A stretch of 64,000 nucleotides of DNA from positions 1,054,001 through 1,118,000 of the forward strand of contig NZ_JAFBCC010000001.1 in NCBI RefSeq assembly GCF_016907495.1, given 5' to 3'. This stretch comes from Arthrobacter tumbae. Lineage in GTDB: Bacteria > Actinomycetota > Actinomycetes > Actinomycetales > Micrococcaceae. The translations under genes and the position numbers were made by a program. The notes beneath the pieces were generated by a model that worked only from the letters and a program-made list of their open reading frames with translations, was not told where the DNA came from and searched no databases. The number at the start of each line of letters is the position of its first letter. The first letter of the stretch is position 1. Positions 33,892 through 42,294 of the stretch are shown here, piece after piece.

Positions 33892-34890
33892 CTAGATTCC
33901 GGCGCTGCGGTTTCGCAGGTCGGTGTGGACGCCGTCGTAGGCGTTGGCTGTCGGGAACAGCGATTTGGCCGCTTTCACGACCACGCTGTAGTTCGCGTCA
34001 ACGGCGTTGGCAATGGGAGCCTGCGCCGTCTGGGTGAGGAGCTGGTAGGCATCCATGGCGTGGAGGCCGAAGAGTTCGCCGAACCAGCGCACCATCTCGA
34101 GTTGGCCGATCCGCCACGAATCCTCCATGGGGCGGGACGAGCCGATCGCCATCCAGTGGGTGTCCGTTTCGATGCGCGGCCAGGCCGGAGCTCCGCCCTT
34201 GATCAGTTCCACCATGATGGTGGAATCCATTGCGCCCTCGACGGCGGTGCCACAGGCCTCGCCCTCGCCCTGCCGGTAGTGACCGTCGCCGATGGAGAAG
34301 AGCGCACCCTCGACATTCACGCCGAGATAGATGGTTGAGCCCGCTTTGACCTCAGGGGAATCCATGTTGCCGCCGAACCGCTCGGGCACCAGGGAAGAAC
34401 GCACTTCTCCCCCGGGCGGGGCAACACCGACGGTGCCGAGCATCGGCTCCAGCGGCAGCTGTACCTGGAAGTCACCGAAGCGGGATTCGAACCCTACGGT
34501 GTTCCGCTCGGTATCGAGGTGGTAGATCCAGGTGATGTCGGGCAGCGGTTCCTGCAGGAGTGCGGTGCGGTCGGTACTGGTCAGGCCGCCGAAGAACGGG
34601 ATGGTGGCTGAAGCGCCCCACGTCCGGGCGGGCGTCAGGTCGACGATGTGGAGGACGAGTGTGTCTCCCGGTTCAGCGCCCTCAACATAGAAGGGTCCGG
34701 TCTGCGGGTTGACGAAGCGCAGGTCCACCTTCTCGCTGGAGAGATCCTCGACGGAGGTGAGCGCGTGGTTGAAGGCGTCCTCGGACCAGAGCTTGAGGAC
34801 CGTTCCGGGCTGGACCGTCATCGCAGGCGGAGCGCCGCCGAAGGTATAGACGAGCTGGTCACGCGACGGCCTGTACTCGACGATCTCCAT
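33892..34890 (-). CDS. Acetamidase/formamidase family protein
   Basis: A 332-aa FmdA/AmdA-type amidase, hydrolysing short amides to acid and ammonia. Typical segments: VEGAEPGDTLVLHI, FGGNMDSPEV, GSTIYLGVNVEGALFSIGDG (metal-binding region with GDGHYRQGEGE) and the late HAMDAYQLL. The length is normal. The start ATG 34890 has a leaderless-type TAGCAT box 6 nt upstream. An SDR follows 20 bp downstream on the same strand. Confidence 0.92.
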   Translation of the reverse strand: MEIVEYRPSRDQLVYTFGGAPPAMTVQPGTVLKLWSEDAFNHALTSVEDLSSEKVDLRFVNPQTGPFYVEGAEPGDTLVLHIVDLTPARTWGASATIPFFGGLTSTDRTALLQEPLPDITWIYHLDTERNTVGFESRFGDFQVQLPLEPMLGTVGVAPPGGEVRSSLVPERFGGNMDSPEVKAGSTIYLGVNVEGALFSIGDGHYRQGEGEACGTAVEGAMDSTIMVELIKGGAPAWPRIETDTHWMAIGSSRPMEDSWRIGQLEMVRWFGELFGLHAMDAYQLLTQTAQAPIANAVDANYSVVVKAAKSLFPTANAYDGVHTDLRNRSAGI

Positions 34891-34902
34891 GACTGGATGC
34901 TA
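34888..34902 (-). promoter_or_regulatory. Leaderless-type -10 box for the acetamidase gene
   Basis: On the minus strand TAGCAT (34902-34897) is followed by CCAGTC and then ATG 34890. There is no ribosome site in between. Confidence 0.5.
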
Positions 34903-34981
34903 TGCCGGGTGCCACAGGCCTACAAGACCGTCTCCAACCAGTGTTCGGAATACTCAACCAGCCTTGGTCCTTGCATGAAGT

Positions 34982-35647
34982 ATGACAACTATTGCGATCA
35001 TCGGAGCAGGACAAGGTCTCGGAGCCGCCGTTGCGCGGCGATTCGGCAAGGAGGGCTACGACGTTGGACTCATCTCGCGGCATCAGGGGCGTCTTGACGC
35101 GCTGGCCGACGAACTGGCGAAGGATGGGATCAATGCAAAGGGGTTCGCCGCAGATGTGCGGGATCCGGATTCCATAGCCAAGGCGCTGGAGCAGGTCACG
35201 GAAACCCTCGGCCCTATTGAGGTGCTGCAGTACAGCCCGCTGCCGCAGAAGGACTTTATGCGTCCGGTGCTGGAGACCACTCCGGCCGATCTGGTTGGCC
35301 CCATTGAATTCTCGATTTATGGTCCGGTCGCCGCCGTACACCAGGTGGTACCGGGTATGCGATTCCTCGGCGAGAACCGCGGCACCATCCTCTTTGTGAA
35401 CGGTGGCTCCGCAGTGAAGCCCGGCCGCAACGTAACCGGCACCTCGGTGGCTTTCGCCGGCCAGGCCGCCTACGCCGAACTCCTCAACGAGGTCCTGGGC
35501 GAAGAAGGCATTCAGGTCTCGCAGCTGATCATCGGCGGGCGAATCGTTGAGGGCGACCCCGAGAAGGACCCGGACGTTCTCGCCGGCATCCTGTGGGACC
35601 TTCACACCAAGCGGGACCGCTTCCGACACCAGGTCAGTGAAGACTAG
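34982..35647 (+). CDS. SDR-fold protein lacking the YxxxK active site
   Basis: A 221-aa Rossmann protein: IAIIGAGQGLGAAVARRF cofactor loop, ISRHQGRL, FAADVRD, then IEVLQYSP instead of NNAG. The segment where the catalytic Tyr and Lys should be reads FAGQAAYAELLNEV, with no Y-x3-K. It may bind NAD(P) without classical reductase activity or use a different chemistry. It stands alone; the start ATG 34982 has only a weak upstream site. Confidence 0.8.
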   Translation: MTTIAIIGAGQGLGAAVARRFGKEGYDVGLISRHQGRLDALADELAKDGINAKGFAADVRDPDSIAKALEQVTETLGPIEVLQYSPLPQKDFMRPVLETTPADLVGPIEFSIYGPVAAVHQVVPGMRFLGENRGTILFVNGGSAVKPGRNVTGTSVAFAGQAAYAELLNEVLGEEGIQVSQLIIGGRIVEGDPEKDPDVLAGILWDLHTKRDRFRHQVSED

Positions 35648-35760
35648 CGGGCGAATGGTGCAACCGGCCCCAAAATCATCCCTTTGACGGTCGATTCTCT
35701 CTTCTATGTGTTGAGACGATGGACGCGTCCAATTCACAGTGGGATGCAACAGGGGAATTC

Positions 35761-36639
35761 ATGACGCGCACACATGTACGGAGTTTGGCCGCAGCGGCGG
35801 CTGCGGCCATGATGCTGCTCGTTCTGACCGGCTGCGGCGGCGAACCCGCAGCTGCGCCCGCGCCGCCCACCCAGGGCAACGTCCTGGACGCCGCCGAGGT
35901 GCTCACCGATCAGCAGGAACAGCAGCTCAACACGCTCATCGAGAATTCGAACCGCAGCACAAACGCCGCCCGGGTGGCCGTCCTGACCGTCGAGAACGCC
36001 GGCGGATCCATCGAGGACTATGCGCGTGAAGTCGCCACCGCGTGGGGCGTTGGCGACGACGGCGCGGACAACGGCGTGCTCATCGTCGCCGACACCGCAG
36101 AGCGGGAACTTCGCGTCGAAACAGCCGACGGCGTGCGGGAACAGTTCTCCGACGACGAGGCGGAAGACGTTGTCGAGGATGTCCTCGAACCCGCCTTCGC
36201 CGACGAGGAGTACGCGCAGGGCCTCACCGAGGCCGTCGAGCAGATCTACCTGTACGCGGACGGACAGGAGCCGCCCAGCGATCCCTTCGCCTGGGTTCTC
36301 CCAGCCTCGATCGTCGGCGGTATGGTGGCCCTTTTCGGCGTTGTGGCGGCTGTCATCGTGCGGGACAGCCGCCGTCGCCGTCGTATTGCCGACGACGAAA
36401 TCCGCGCCGCGGAGGAGAGCGATCCGAACCTGCGCCTCACCGATGAGCAGCGCGAGGCGTACCGGAAGTACCGGTACAACCACCGCAAGGACGACGCCGT
36501 CACGAACCCCGCCATGTGGCTGCCCCTTTACATCGCCAACCCTGCGCTCTACTCGGGTGGCAGCAGCGGGAACGCCTCCGGCTCGTCCTTCAATAGCGGC
36601 GGCGGCTTCACCGGCGGCGGGGCCTCCGGAAGCTACTAG
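35761..36639 (+). CDS. TPM domain lipoprotein
   Basis: A 292-aa protein with a lipobox signal (LVLTGC, Cys25), a TPM (YgcG/DUF477) domain at about residues 40-170 (VLDAAEVLTDQQEQQLN, then ARVAVLTVE, GDDGADNGVLIVAD, YAQGLTEAVEQIY), one membrane helix near 195-215, a basic patch and a Gly/Ser-rich tail ending in GGGFTGGGASGSY. TPM proteins act in envelope or photosystem repair; the role here is unknown. AGGGGAATTC precedes ATG 35761. Confidence 0.88.
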   Translation: MTRTHVRSLAAAAAAAMMLLVLTGCGGEPAAAPAPPTQGNVLDAAEVLTDQQEQQLNTLIENSNRSTNAARVAVLTVENAGGSIEDYAREVATAWGVGDDGADNGVLIVADTAERELRVETADGVREQFSDDEAEDVVEDVLEPAFADEEYAQGLTEAVEQIYLYADGQEPPSDPFAWVLPASIVGGMVALFGVVAAVIVRDSRRRRRIADDEIRAAEESDPNLRLTDEQREAYRKYRYNHRKDDAVTNPAMWLPLYIANPALYSGGSSGNASGSSFNSGGGFTGGGASGSY

Positions 36640-36658
36640 CGGACTCGGAGCCTGCGAG

Positions 36659-36674
36659 TAAACTGAGGCGCATG
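36659..36674 (+). promoter_or_regulatory. Leaderless-type -10 box for the MFS gene
   Basis: TAAACT (36659-36664) is followed by 7 nt and ATG 36672. Confidence 0.55.
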
Positions 36675-38123
36675 ACCGGGCAGGATCCGGCCCCTCAGGG
36701 GGCCGCTGCGGTTACCCAGGACAGCGACGTGACGGACAGCGACGCCGTCGACACCTCGCTGCGCAGTCCGGAGGAACGGTCCCGCACCTTCTGGGGCATC
36801 CTCATCAACACCGGCGTCGCGAACATCACCACCAGCTACCTCTGGTTCGCCCTGACGTTCTGGGCCTACCTGGAAACGCGAAACGTGATCGCCACCGGAG
36901 TGATCGGCGGCGCCTACATGCTGTTGATCGCCCTGTCGAGCATCAGCTTCGGTACGTTCGTGGACCGCTACCGCAAACTCGCGTTCATGCGGTTCGCCGG
37001 CGCCTTCACCCTGGGGATGTTCCTGCTCTCCGGGGTGATGTTCCTCTACACGCCGGAGGCCAGCCTGCTGGATCTGACGCAGCCGTGGTTCTGGGTCTTC
37101 ACGCTGATCATCCTGATCGGCGCCGTGGTCGAGAACCTGCGCAACATCGCACTGTCCACCACGGTCACCATCCTGATCGAGCCGGACCGGCGGGCCAACG
37201 CCAACGGACTGGTAGGGATGGTGCAGGGGCTGATGTTCATCATCACCTCGGTGCTCTCCGGCTTGTCGGTCGGGCTGCTCGGCATGGGGTGGACGATCGT
37301 CGTCGCCCTGCTTCTGACAGCGCTTGCCTTCGCGCACCTGCTCACCCTACGCATGCCCGAGGAAGTGCGCGCCGCCGCCACGGACGCGCACGGCAGCTTC
37401 GACCTGCGCGGCTCCTGGGCCGCCGTCATGGCCATCACCGGGCTGTTTGCGCTGATCCTGTTCTCCACGTTCAACAACTTCGTGGGCGGCGTCTATATGG
37501 CGTTGATGGACCCCTACGGACTGGAACTGTTCCCCGTTGAGCTGTGGGGAATCTACTTCGCGCTCGGTGCGACCGGGTTCATTGTGGGCGGCGCTTTGAT
37601 CGGCAAGTTCGGCCTCGGCGCCAATCCGCTGCGCACTATGCTCATCGCCGTCGTCATTATGGGGGTGATCGGCGCGGTCTTCACCATCCGCGAGTGGGCG
37701 TGGCTCTACATCGCCGGGATCTGGCTGTACCTGGTGCTCATCCCGTTCATCGAGGCCGCCGAGCAGACGGTGATTCAGCGCGTGGTGCCGCTGCCGCGCC
37801 AGGGGCGGGTGTTCGGGCTCGCCATGGCGTTCGAGGCGGGCGCAGCGCCGATCACCGCGTTCCTCATCGCGCCGATCGCCGAAGTCTGGATCATCCCCTA
37901 CGCCCGTTCAGCGGAGGGAGCCGCGCAACTGGCCCCGCTCCTCGGCGAGGGCACCTCCCGCGGCATTGCGCTGATCTTCCTGTTCGCAGGGATCGTCCTC
38001 ATCGCCGCCGCTCTCCTGGCCTTCCTGACTCCGGTCTACCGCCGCGTTTCGGCGTCCTATGCACAGTCAGCCGCTGAGACGCCAGCGGAGCAGGCACTGC
38101 GTTCTCATCGCGACGCTGTCTGA
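36672..38123 (+). CDS. Major facilitator superfamily transporter
   Basis: A 483-aa MFS protein with twelve predicted helices; the MFS loop is seen as GTFVDRYRKLAFMR after helix 2. It has a 40-residue acidic cytosolic N-terminus and an IYFALGATGFIVGGALIGKFG half-repeat boundary. It resembles macrolide or multidrug efflux-like MFS proteins, but no substrate can be assigned. It is monocistronic, with a -10 box 7 nt before the start. Confidence 0.85.
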   Translation: MTGQDPAPQGAAAVTQDSDVTDSDAVDTSLRSPEERSRTFWGILINTGVANITTSYLWFALTFWAYLETRNVIATGVIGGAYMLLIALSSISFGTFVDRYRKLAFMRFAGAFTLGMFLLSGVMFLYTPEASLLDLTQPWFWVFTLIILIGAVVENLRNIALSTTVTILIEPDRRANANGLVGMVQGLMFIITSVLSGLSVGLLGMGWTIVVALLLTALAFAHLLTLRMPEEVRAAATDAHGSFDLRGSWAAVMAITGLFALILFSTFNNFVGGVYMALMDPYGLELFPVELWGIYFALGATGFIVGGALIGKFGLGANPLRTMLIAVVIMGVIGAVFTIREWAWLYIAGIWLYLVLIPFIEAAEQTVIQRVVPLPRQGRVFGLAMAFEAGAAPITAFLIAPIAEVWIIPYARSAEGAAQLAPLLGEGTSRGIALIFLFAGIVLIAAALLAFLTPVYRRVSASYAQSAAETPAEQALRSHRDAV

Positions 38124-38428
38124 TTTCATACTCGCGGCGAATGAGTTGCAGAACGCCACCCGGCCGATAGCGCTTTGACCCGGGACAGTGCTGCGACCGA
38201 GCGGACGATTCGAGACGCCACTTCGGAAACTGACACCCTCGCCGGCGTCTCGAATCCATTTGTCACCGGCCGGTGCGGTTCGGCCAATGGCCGGTGAGTG
38301 TAACTGGCCTGAAAACCGATCCGATAAGATCGGCATTTAACGAGTCGGCGGCGGGCCCAGGCGGTCTACCCCAGTCACAGACTGGATGCACGGACTCCAG
38401 TCCGGGGAACTGAAGGGGACGCCTGTCT
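38124..38428. repeat. Structured intergenic region between the MFS gene and mraY
   Basis: A perfect 13-bp inverted repeat pairs 38207-38219 with 38244-38256 (GATTCGAGACGCC and its complement; 24-nt loop). A second repeat, CACCGGCC with GGCCGGTG, lies at about 38263-38296. A small hairpin, CCGAT-AAG-ATCGG (38321-38333), follows and is trailed by CATTTAA. No gene is seen. These could be the MFS terminator plus an attenuator or operator for mraY. Confidence 0.6.
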
Positions 38429-39532
38429 ATGATTGCGCTGCTGATTGCTGCGGCTCTCGCCTTGATTTTGGCAATTTCCGGCACGCCTCTACTCGCCCGT
38501 TTCCTGGTCAAGAAGAACTACGGTCAGTTCATCCGCGAAGATGGTCCCACCTCGCATCACACCAAACGGGGAACACCCACGATGGGTGGCGCGGTGATTA
38601 TCGGAGCAGTGGTGATCGCCTACCTAACGACGCACGGCATCATGATGCTGATGGGGGAATCGACCGGTCCAACTGCCACCGGGCTACTGCTACTACTGGT
38701 CGCCGTCGGTATGGGCTTCGTGGGTTTTCTTGATGACTACATCAAGATTTCCAAACAGCGCAGCCTCGGTCTTACTGGACCAGCGAAGATCATCGGTCAG
38801 ACAGCTGTCGGGGTAGCGTTCGCCGTCCCGGCTCTGAACTTCCCGGATGAAAACGGGCGGACTCCGGCCTCCACCGCTATCTCGTTCGTTCGGGATACAT
38901 CTTTCGATCTGGCATTCGCCGGGTCGCTGGTCGGTGCGATCCTCTTCATCCTGTGGGCCACCTTCATTCTCACCGCTACGTCCAACGCCGTAAATGTTAC
39001 CGATGGATTGGACGGCCTCGCCGCAGGCGCCTCTGTTTTGGTTTTCAGTGCCTACATGTTGATGGGCATCTGGCAGTTCAACCAGAGATGTGCCGATCCC
39101 AGTGTGCCCGCGAACATTTGCTACCAAGTGCGAGACCCGCTCGACTTGGCCCTAATTGCAGCCGCGATGTGCGGTTCACTCGTTGGATTCCTTTGGTGGA
39201 ACACTTCACCCGCAACGATCATCATGGGCGATACCGGATCACTCGCCCTCGGCGGTGCAATCGCAGGATTCGCCATACTGTCCCGCACAGAACTGCTGCT
39301 AGTCATCCTCGCGGGCCTGTTCGTCATGGTCACCTTGTCGGTCATCATTCAGGTGAGCTATTTCAAACTCTCCGGCGGCAAGCGCATCTTCCGAATGACC
39401 CCACTGCACCACCATTTCGAGCTGAAGGGTTGGGAACAGGTCACCGTCGTGGCGCGGTTCTGGATCATAGCCGGTCTCTTCGTGGCCGTCGCCCTCGGCA
39501 TCTTCTACGCCGAATGGGTTGTGCTGCTCTAA
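38429..39532 (+). CDS. mraY: Phospho-N-acetylmuramoyl-pentapeptide-transferase (orphan copy)
   Basis: MraY attaches phospho-MurNAc-pentapeptide to undecaprenyl phosphate, making lipid I. All family motifs are intact in this 367-aa protein: HHTKRGTPTMGG (43-54), DDYIK (102-106), SNAVNVTDGLDG (185-196), GDTGSLALGG (267-276) and MTPLHHHFELKGW near residue 330. About ten membrane helices are predicted. AAGGGGA precedes ATG 38429. The gene is not in a mur/fts cluster: its neighbours are an MFS transporter and a DinB-like gene. Codon use includes more A/T-ending codons than its neighbours. A second, possibly inhibitor-tolerant MraY is a plausible inference. Confidence 0.92.
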   Translation: MIALLIAAALALILAISGTPLLARFLVKKNYGQFIREDGPTSHHTKRGTPTMGGAVIIGAVVIAYLTTHGIMMLMGESTGPTATGLLLLLVAVGMGFVGFLDDYIKISKQRSLGLTGPAKIIGQTAVGVAFAVPALNFPDENGRTPASTAISFVRDTSFDLAFAGSLVGAILFILWATFILTATSNAVNVTDGLDGLAAGASVLVFSAYMLMGIWQFNQRCADPSVPANICYQVRDPLDLALIAAAMCGSLVGFLWWNTSPATIIMGDTGSLALGGAIAGFAILSRTELLLVILAGLFVMVTLSVIIQVSYFKLSGGKRIFRMTPLHHHFELKGWEQVTVVARFWIIAGLFVAVALGIFYAEWVVLL

Positions 39533-39613
39533 CGGCCCGTTCCGGGGCATCCCCCGGTTGCAACCTCGCATATCAGCACGCGCCAACGCTCCGTCTCAGG
39601 CAGGTGAGCGCCG

Positions 39614-39629
39614 TAGACTTCAGGCCATG
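39614..39629 (+). promoter_or_regulatory. Leaderless-type -10 box for the DinB-like gene
   Basis: TAGACT (39614-39619) is followed by 7 nt and ATG 39627. Confidence 0.55.
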
Positions 39630-40205
39630 ATCGACGGAGCCGCCAAAGCGCACCTTCACGAGCGACACAGGGATGTGCGTGAACAATTAGTAGAGAAGCT
39701 CAAGGGACTTAGTGAATATGACGTGCGCCGACCCATGAGTCGCACCGGCACGAATCTTCTCGGTTTGATCAAGCACCTGGCACTTTACGAGGCAGCCTAT
39801 TTCGGGCACACCTTCGGCCGGCCGTTTCCAGAACAGCCCATTCCCACTCTCGATGGAAACTTTCGCAATCGTGACTTCATGTGGGTGACAGAGCACGAAA
39901 ACCGCGACGACATCATGGCCGCGTACCAGCGAGCATGCCAGCACGCGGACACCACAATCGAATCCCTGCCTATTGACGCGATTGGACACGTGTCTTGGTG
40001 GCATTCTGACGTCACCCTCTTCAACGTGCTACTTCATATGCTCGTTGAGACGTCACAACACCTGGGCCACGCGGATATCATCCGCGAAGGCATAGACGGA
40101 ACTGCCGGAGCGAGCACGGAACCGCTAAGTGCAGCCGAGCAAAACGAGTGGGCAACGCACTGGACGATGATCGAAACTGCTGCCCGCAAAGCAGCCGGAA
40201 TTTGA
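39627..40205 (+). CDS. DinB family protein (DUF664)
   Basis: A 192-aa four-helix-bundle protein of the DinB/DUF664 type: RTGTNLLGLIKHLALYEAAY with the first metal His, DVTLFNVLLHMLVETSQHLGHADIIRE with the others. Members bind a divalent metal and include thiol-dependent S-transferases (mycothiol and bacillithiol users); actinobacterial ones may use mycothiol. The ATG at 39627 is set by the -10 box 7 nt upstream and family length. Confidence 0.88.
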   Translation: MIDGAAKAHLHERHRDVREQLVEKLKGLSEYDVRRPMSRTGTNLLGLIKHLALYEAAYFGHTFGRPFPEQPIPTLDGNFRNRDFMWVTEHENRDDIMAAYQRACQHADTTIESLPIDAIGHVSWWHSDVTLFNVLLHMLVETSQHLGHADIIREGIDGTAGASTEPLSAAEQNEWATHWTMIETAARKAAGI

Positions 40206-40346
40206 CAAGTGAGTGCTCTCAACCATCCCTGACTGGCAGGCATAGGGCCGACTAACGCGGGATTGGAAGTAGGCCGATTTGTCTATATAGGAACATCCCT
40301 TCGGGCCGCCGCTTCACACGCTGACGCGACCAAGCCAACAGCTTGC

Positions 40347-40361
40347 TAGGCTCCAGCTGTG
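40347..40361 (+). promoter_or_regulatory. Leaderless-type -10 box for the 148-aa hypothetical gene
   Basis: TAGGCT (40347-40352) lies 6 nt before GTG 40359. Confidence 0.45.
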
Positions 40362-40805
40362 GCGGGTGAATATTCAAGATTTCATGCAAGGTACTTCGGC
40401 CGGTTGGGTGTTGAGGTGGGACTTTTTGTAGCAGTGGATCACCTACGAAGATCAGGTGATCTGGCGCACAATGAAGTGGAACTGTATCTCGACGTAGACG
40501 ACTGGTTCAGATCTGAACTGCCGAACCCTCCCTTCTACAAAGACGGGAACAAGATCGGTGCAGTGACCTGGTTCAAAGATCCACTTCCTGCCGAGATGCT
40601 CCATCGAGTCGACGCGCTCTGTCGAATCCTGCGGGACCACAACGTCGATTATCAGCATTCACGATCAGCAGACCCGGGCAGAATCGTCTACGAAGACTCA
40701 TTCCAGATTGGGGTCATACCTTACAGCCGTGAGTCACCCACTCCGCTTCCCGAGGGAGTGGTGCTCGGACCGACCCGCGCCGGCTCCAAACGCTCCTTCA
40801 ATTAG
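40359..40805 (+). CDS. Hypothetical protein, 148 aa
   Basis: A soluble, charged protein of mixed alpha/beta character with no signal peptide or membrane segment. I do not recognise the family; visible features are YLDVDDWF, a GNKIGAVTWFKD stretch and PGRIVYEDSFQIGVIPY. The GTG start is supported by a -10 box at leaderless spacing. Base composition is lower in GC than the surrounding metabolic genes, like mraY and the DinB gene, so these three may have arrived together. Confidence 0.65.
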   Translation: MAGEYSRFHARYFGRLGVEVGLFVAVDHLRRSGDLAHNEVELYLDVDDWFRSELPNPPFYKDGNKIGAVTWFKDPLPAEMLHRVDALCRILRDHNVDYQHSRSADPGRIVYEDSFQIGVIPYSRESPTPLPEGVVLGPTRAGSKRSFN

Positions 40806-40863
40806 CCACTCCAGGCCCGGCACGAGGGAGTTCTCGAACTGACCGGCTTGTCTATCGGAACAC

Positions 40864-42294
40864 CTACACCGTAACGGCGCCTTCGCGCGCCTGGTCCTTC
40901 AGCAACCCGCCGAGAATCCGCACGCCCGCAGGGAAGGCACTCGGGTTGGGCCCCGCGTAGTTCAGCCGGATGAACGGGCCGGCCGGTTCCGCCGGGAACC
41001 ATTCGTTCCCGGCAGCGATGACGACGCCGTTGGCCTCACAGTCGCGTGCCAACTGTTCGACGTCGGTGCCGTCAGGCAGGCGTGCCCACAGGTTCAGCCC
41101 ACCCTTGGGCACGTGATCGATATGCGCGGAAGGCGCGTGTTGCCGCAGGCTGGACAGCAGCAGGTCCCGGCGGGATTGGAGCTGGTGCCGGAGCCCGCGG
41201 AGGTGGGTCTGCCACGCCGGTTGGGTGACGACGTCCAGCGCCGCAGCCTGCAGAAGACCGCTGACATACATCGATTCGGCGCCCTGGTCAGCGAGAATCC
41301 GCTCACGCGCCGGCCCGCGCGCGATCACGGCAGCAACCCGGATGGAAGGTGAAACGCTCTTGGTCAGCGAGCGCAGGTAGACCACGTGGCCGGAGTCGTC
41401 CTGCGCCGCGACCGGTGCGGGGCTGGTGTTGATTCCGAAGTCGTGGGCCCAGTCATCCTCCACAAGGAAAGCGCCATGGGCGCGGACAATGTCCAGCACC
41501 TGCTCGCGCCGCTCGGCGTCCCACTGCGCACCCGTGGGGTTGGCGTAGTTGGGCTGGGCGTAAAACAGGCGGGCACCTGTTTCCTCGAACGCCCGCGCCA
41601 GCGCTTCGGTGTCCGGTCCGTCAGCGCCCGTCGGTACCGGAATGATGGTGGCACCCGCCTGCGTTGCGGCCATGATCGCGCCCCAATAGGTGGGCGACTC
41701 CATGAGAACGGGCTGTCCGTTGCCGGCCAACGCGCGGAAGACGGCGCTCAATCCGCTTTGGCTGCCGGGCACCACCAGAACGTCACTGGGTGTCGGCGGA
41801 GTGACACTCGCCGGCGTTGCGGCGCGCAGTTCCTGGGCGAACCACGATCGCAGTTCGGGAAGCCCGGCAGCAGGCGGACGGGACAGTGCTGCATCGCTGC
41901 GTGATGCCCGTGCCAGCGCCGCCCGGACTACTCGGACCGGCAGCAGTTCGGAGTCCGGATAGCCGGAGTGGAAGGCGATGGCGTCACTTGGAGTGTCCCG
42001 CAGAGTGGTCGGCAGGTCATGCCGGGGCGCTTTGGGGGACCGCAGCGCGGCAGTCTGCCACCCATAATCGGCAGGCCGGGCGGTACGGACTGACCGCACA
42101 AACGTTCCCGAACCGGGACGGCTCTCCACCAGCCCGCGGGCAGTCAGTGACTGCAGGGCCTTCTGCACCGTTACCGGGCTCACCCGGTGCTCAGCGACGA
42201 GCGCCCGCGTGGATGGCAGCTGTGATCCCGGAGCCGCCGTTGAAATCCAGGTGATCAGTGCCGCCGCGATACGTGAACTGCTATCGTTGTTCAT
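40864..42294 (-). CDS. MocR-type GntR/aminotransferase transcriptional regulator
   Basis: A 476-aa PdxR/MocR-like regulator. The N-terminal winged helix (LPSTRALVAEHRVSPVTVQKALQ, then GLVESRPGSGTFV) is fused to an aminotransferase class I fold with PLP-binding YLRSLTKSVSPSIRVA. It probably controls the divergent DMT-family exporter, whose start codon overlaps its own in the palindrome CATG. A perfect palindrome AGTAGCGCTACT lies 11 bp upstream, and a -10-like TACTAT overlaps it, so autoregulation is likely. Confidence 0.9.
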   Translation of the reverse strand: MNNDSSSRIAAALITWISTAAPGSQLPSTRALVAEHRVSPVTVQKALQSLTARGLVESRPGSGTFVRSVRTARPADYGWQTAALRSPKAPRHDLPTTLRDTPSDAIAFHSGYPDSELLPVRVVRAALARASRSDAALSRPPAAGLPELRSWFAQELRAATPASVTPPTPSDVLVVPGSQSGLSAVFRALAGNGQPVLMESPTYWGAIMAATQAGATIIPVPTGADGPDTEALARAFEETGARLFYAQPNYANPTGAQWDAERREQVLDIVRAHGAFLVEDDWAHDFGINTSPAPVAAQDDSGHVVYLRSLTKSVSPSIRVAAVIARGPARERILADQGAESMYVSGLLQAAALDVVTQPAWQTHLRGLRHQLQSRRDLLLSSLRQHAPSAHIDHVPKGGLNLWARLPDGTDVEQLARDCEANGVVIAAGNEWFPAEPAGPFIRLNYAGPNPSAFPAGVRILGGLLKDQAREGAVTV

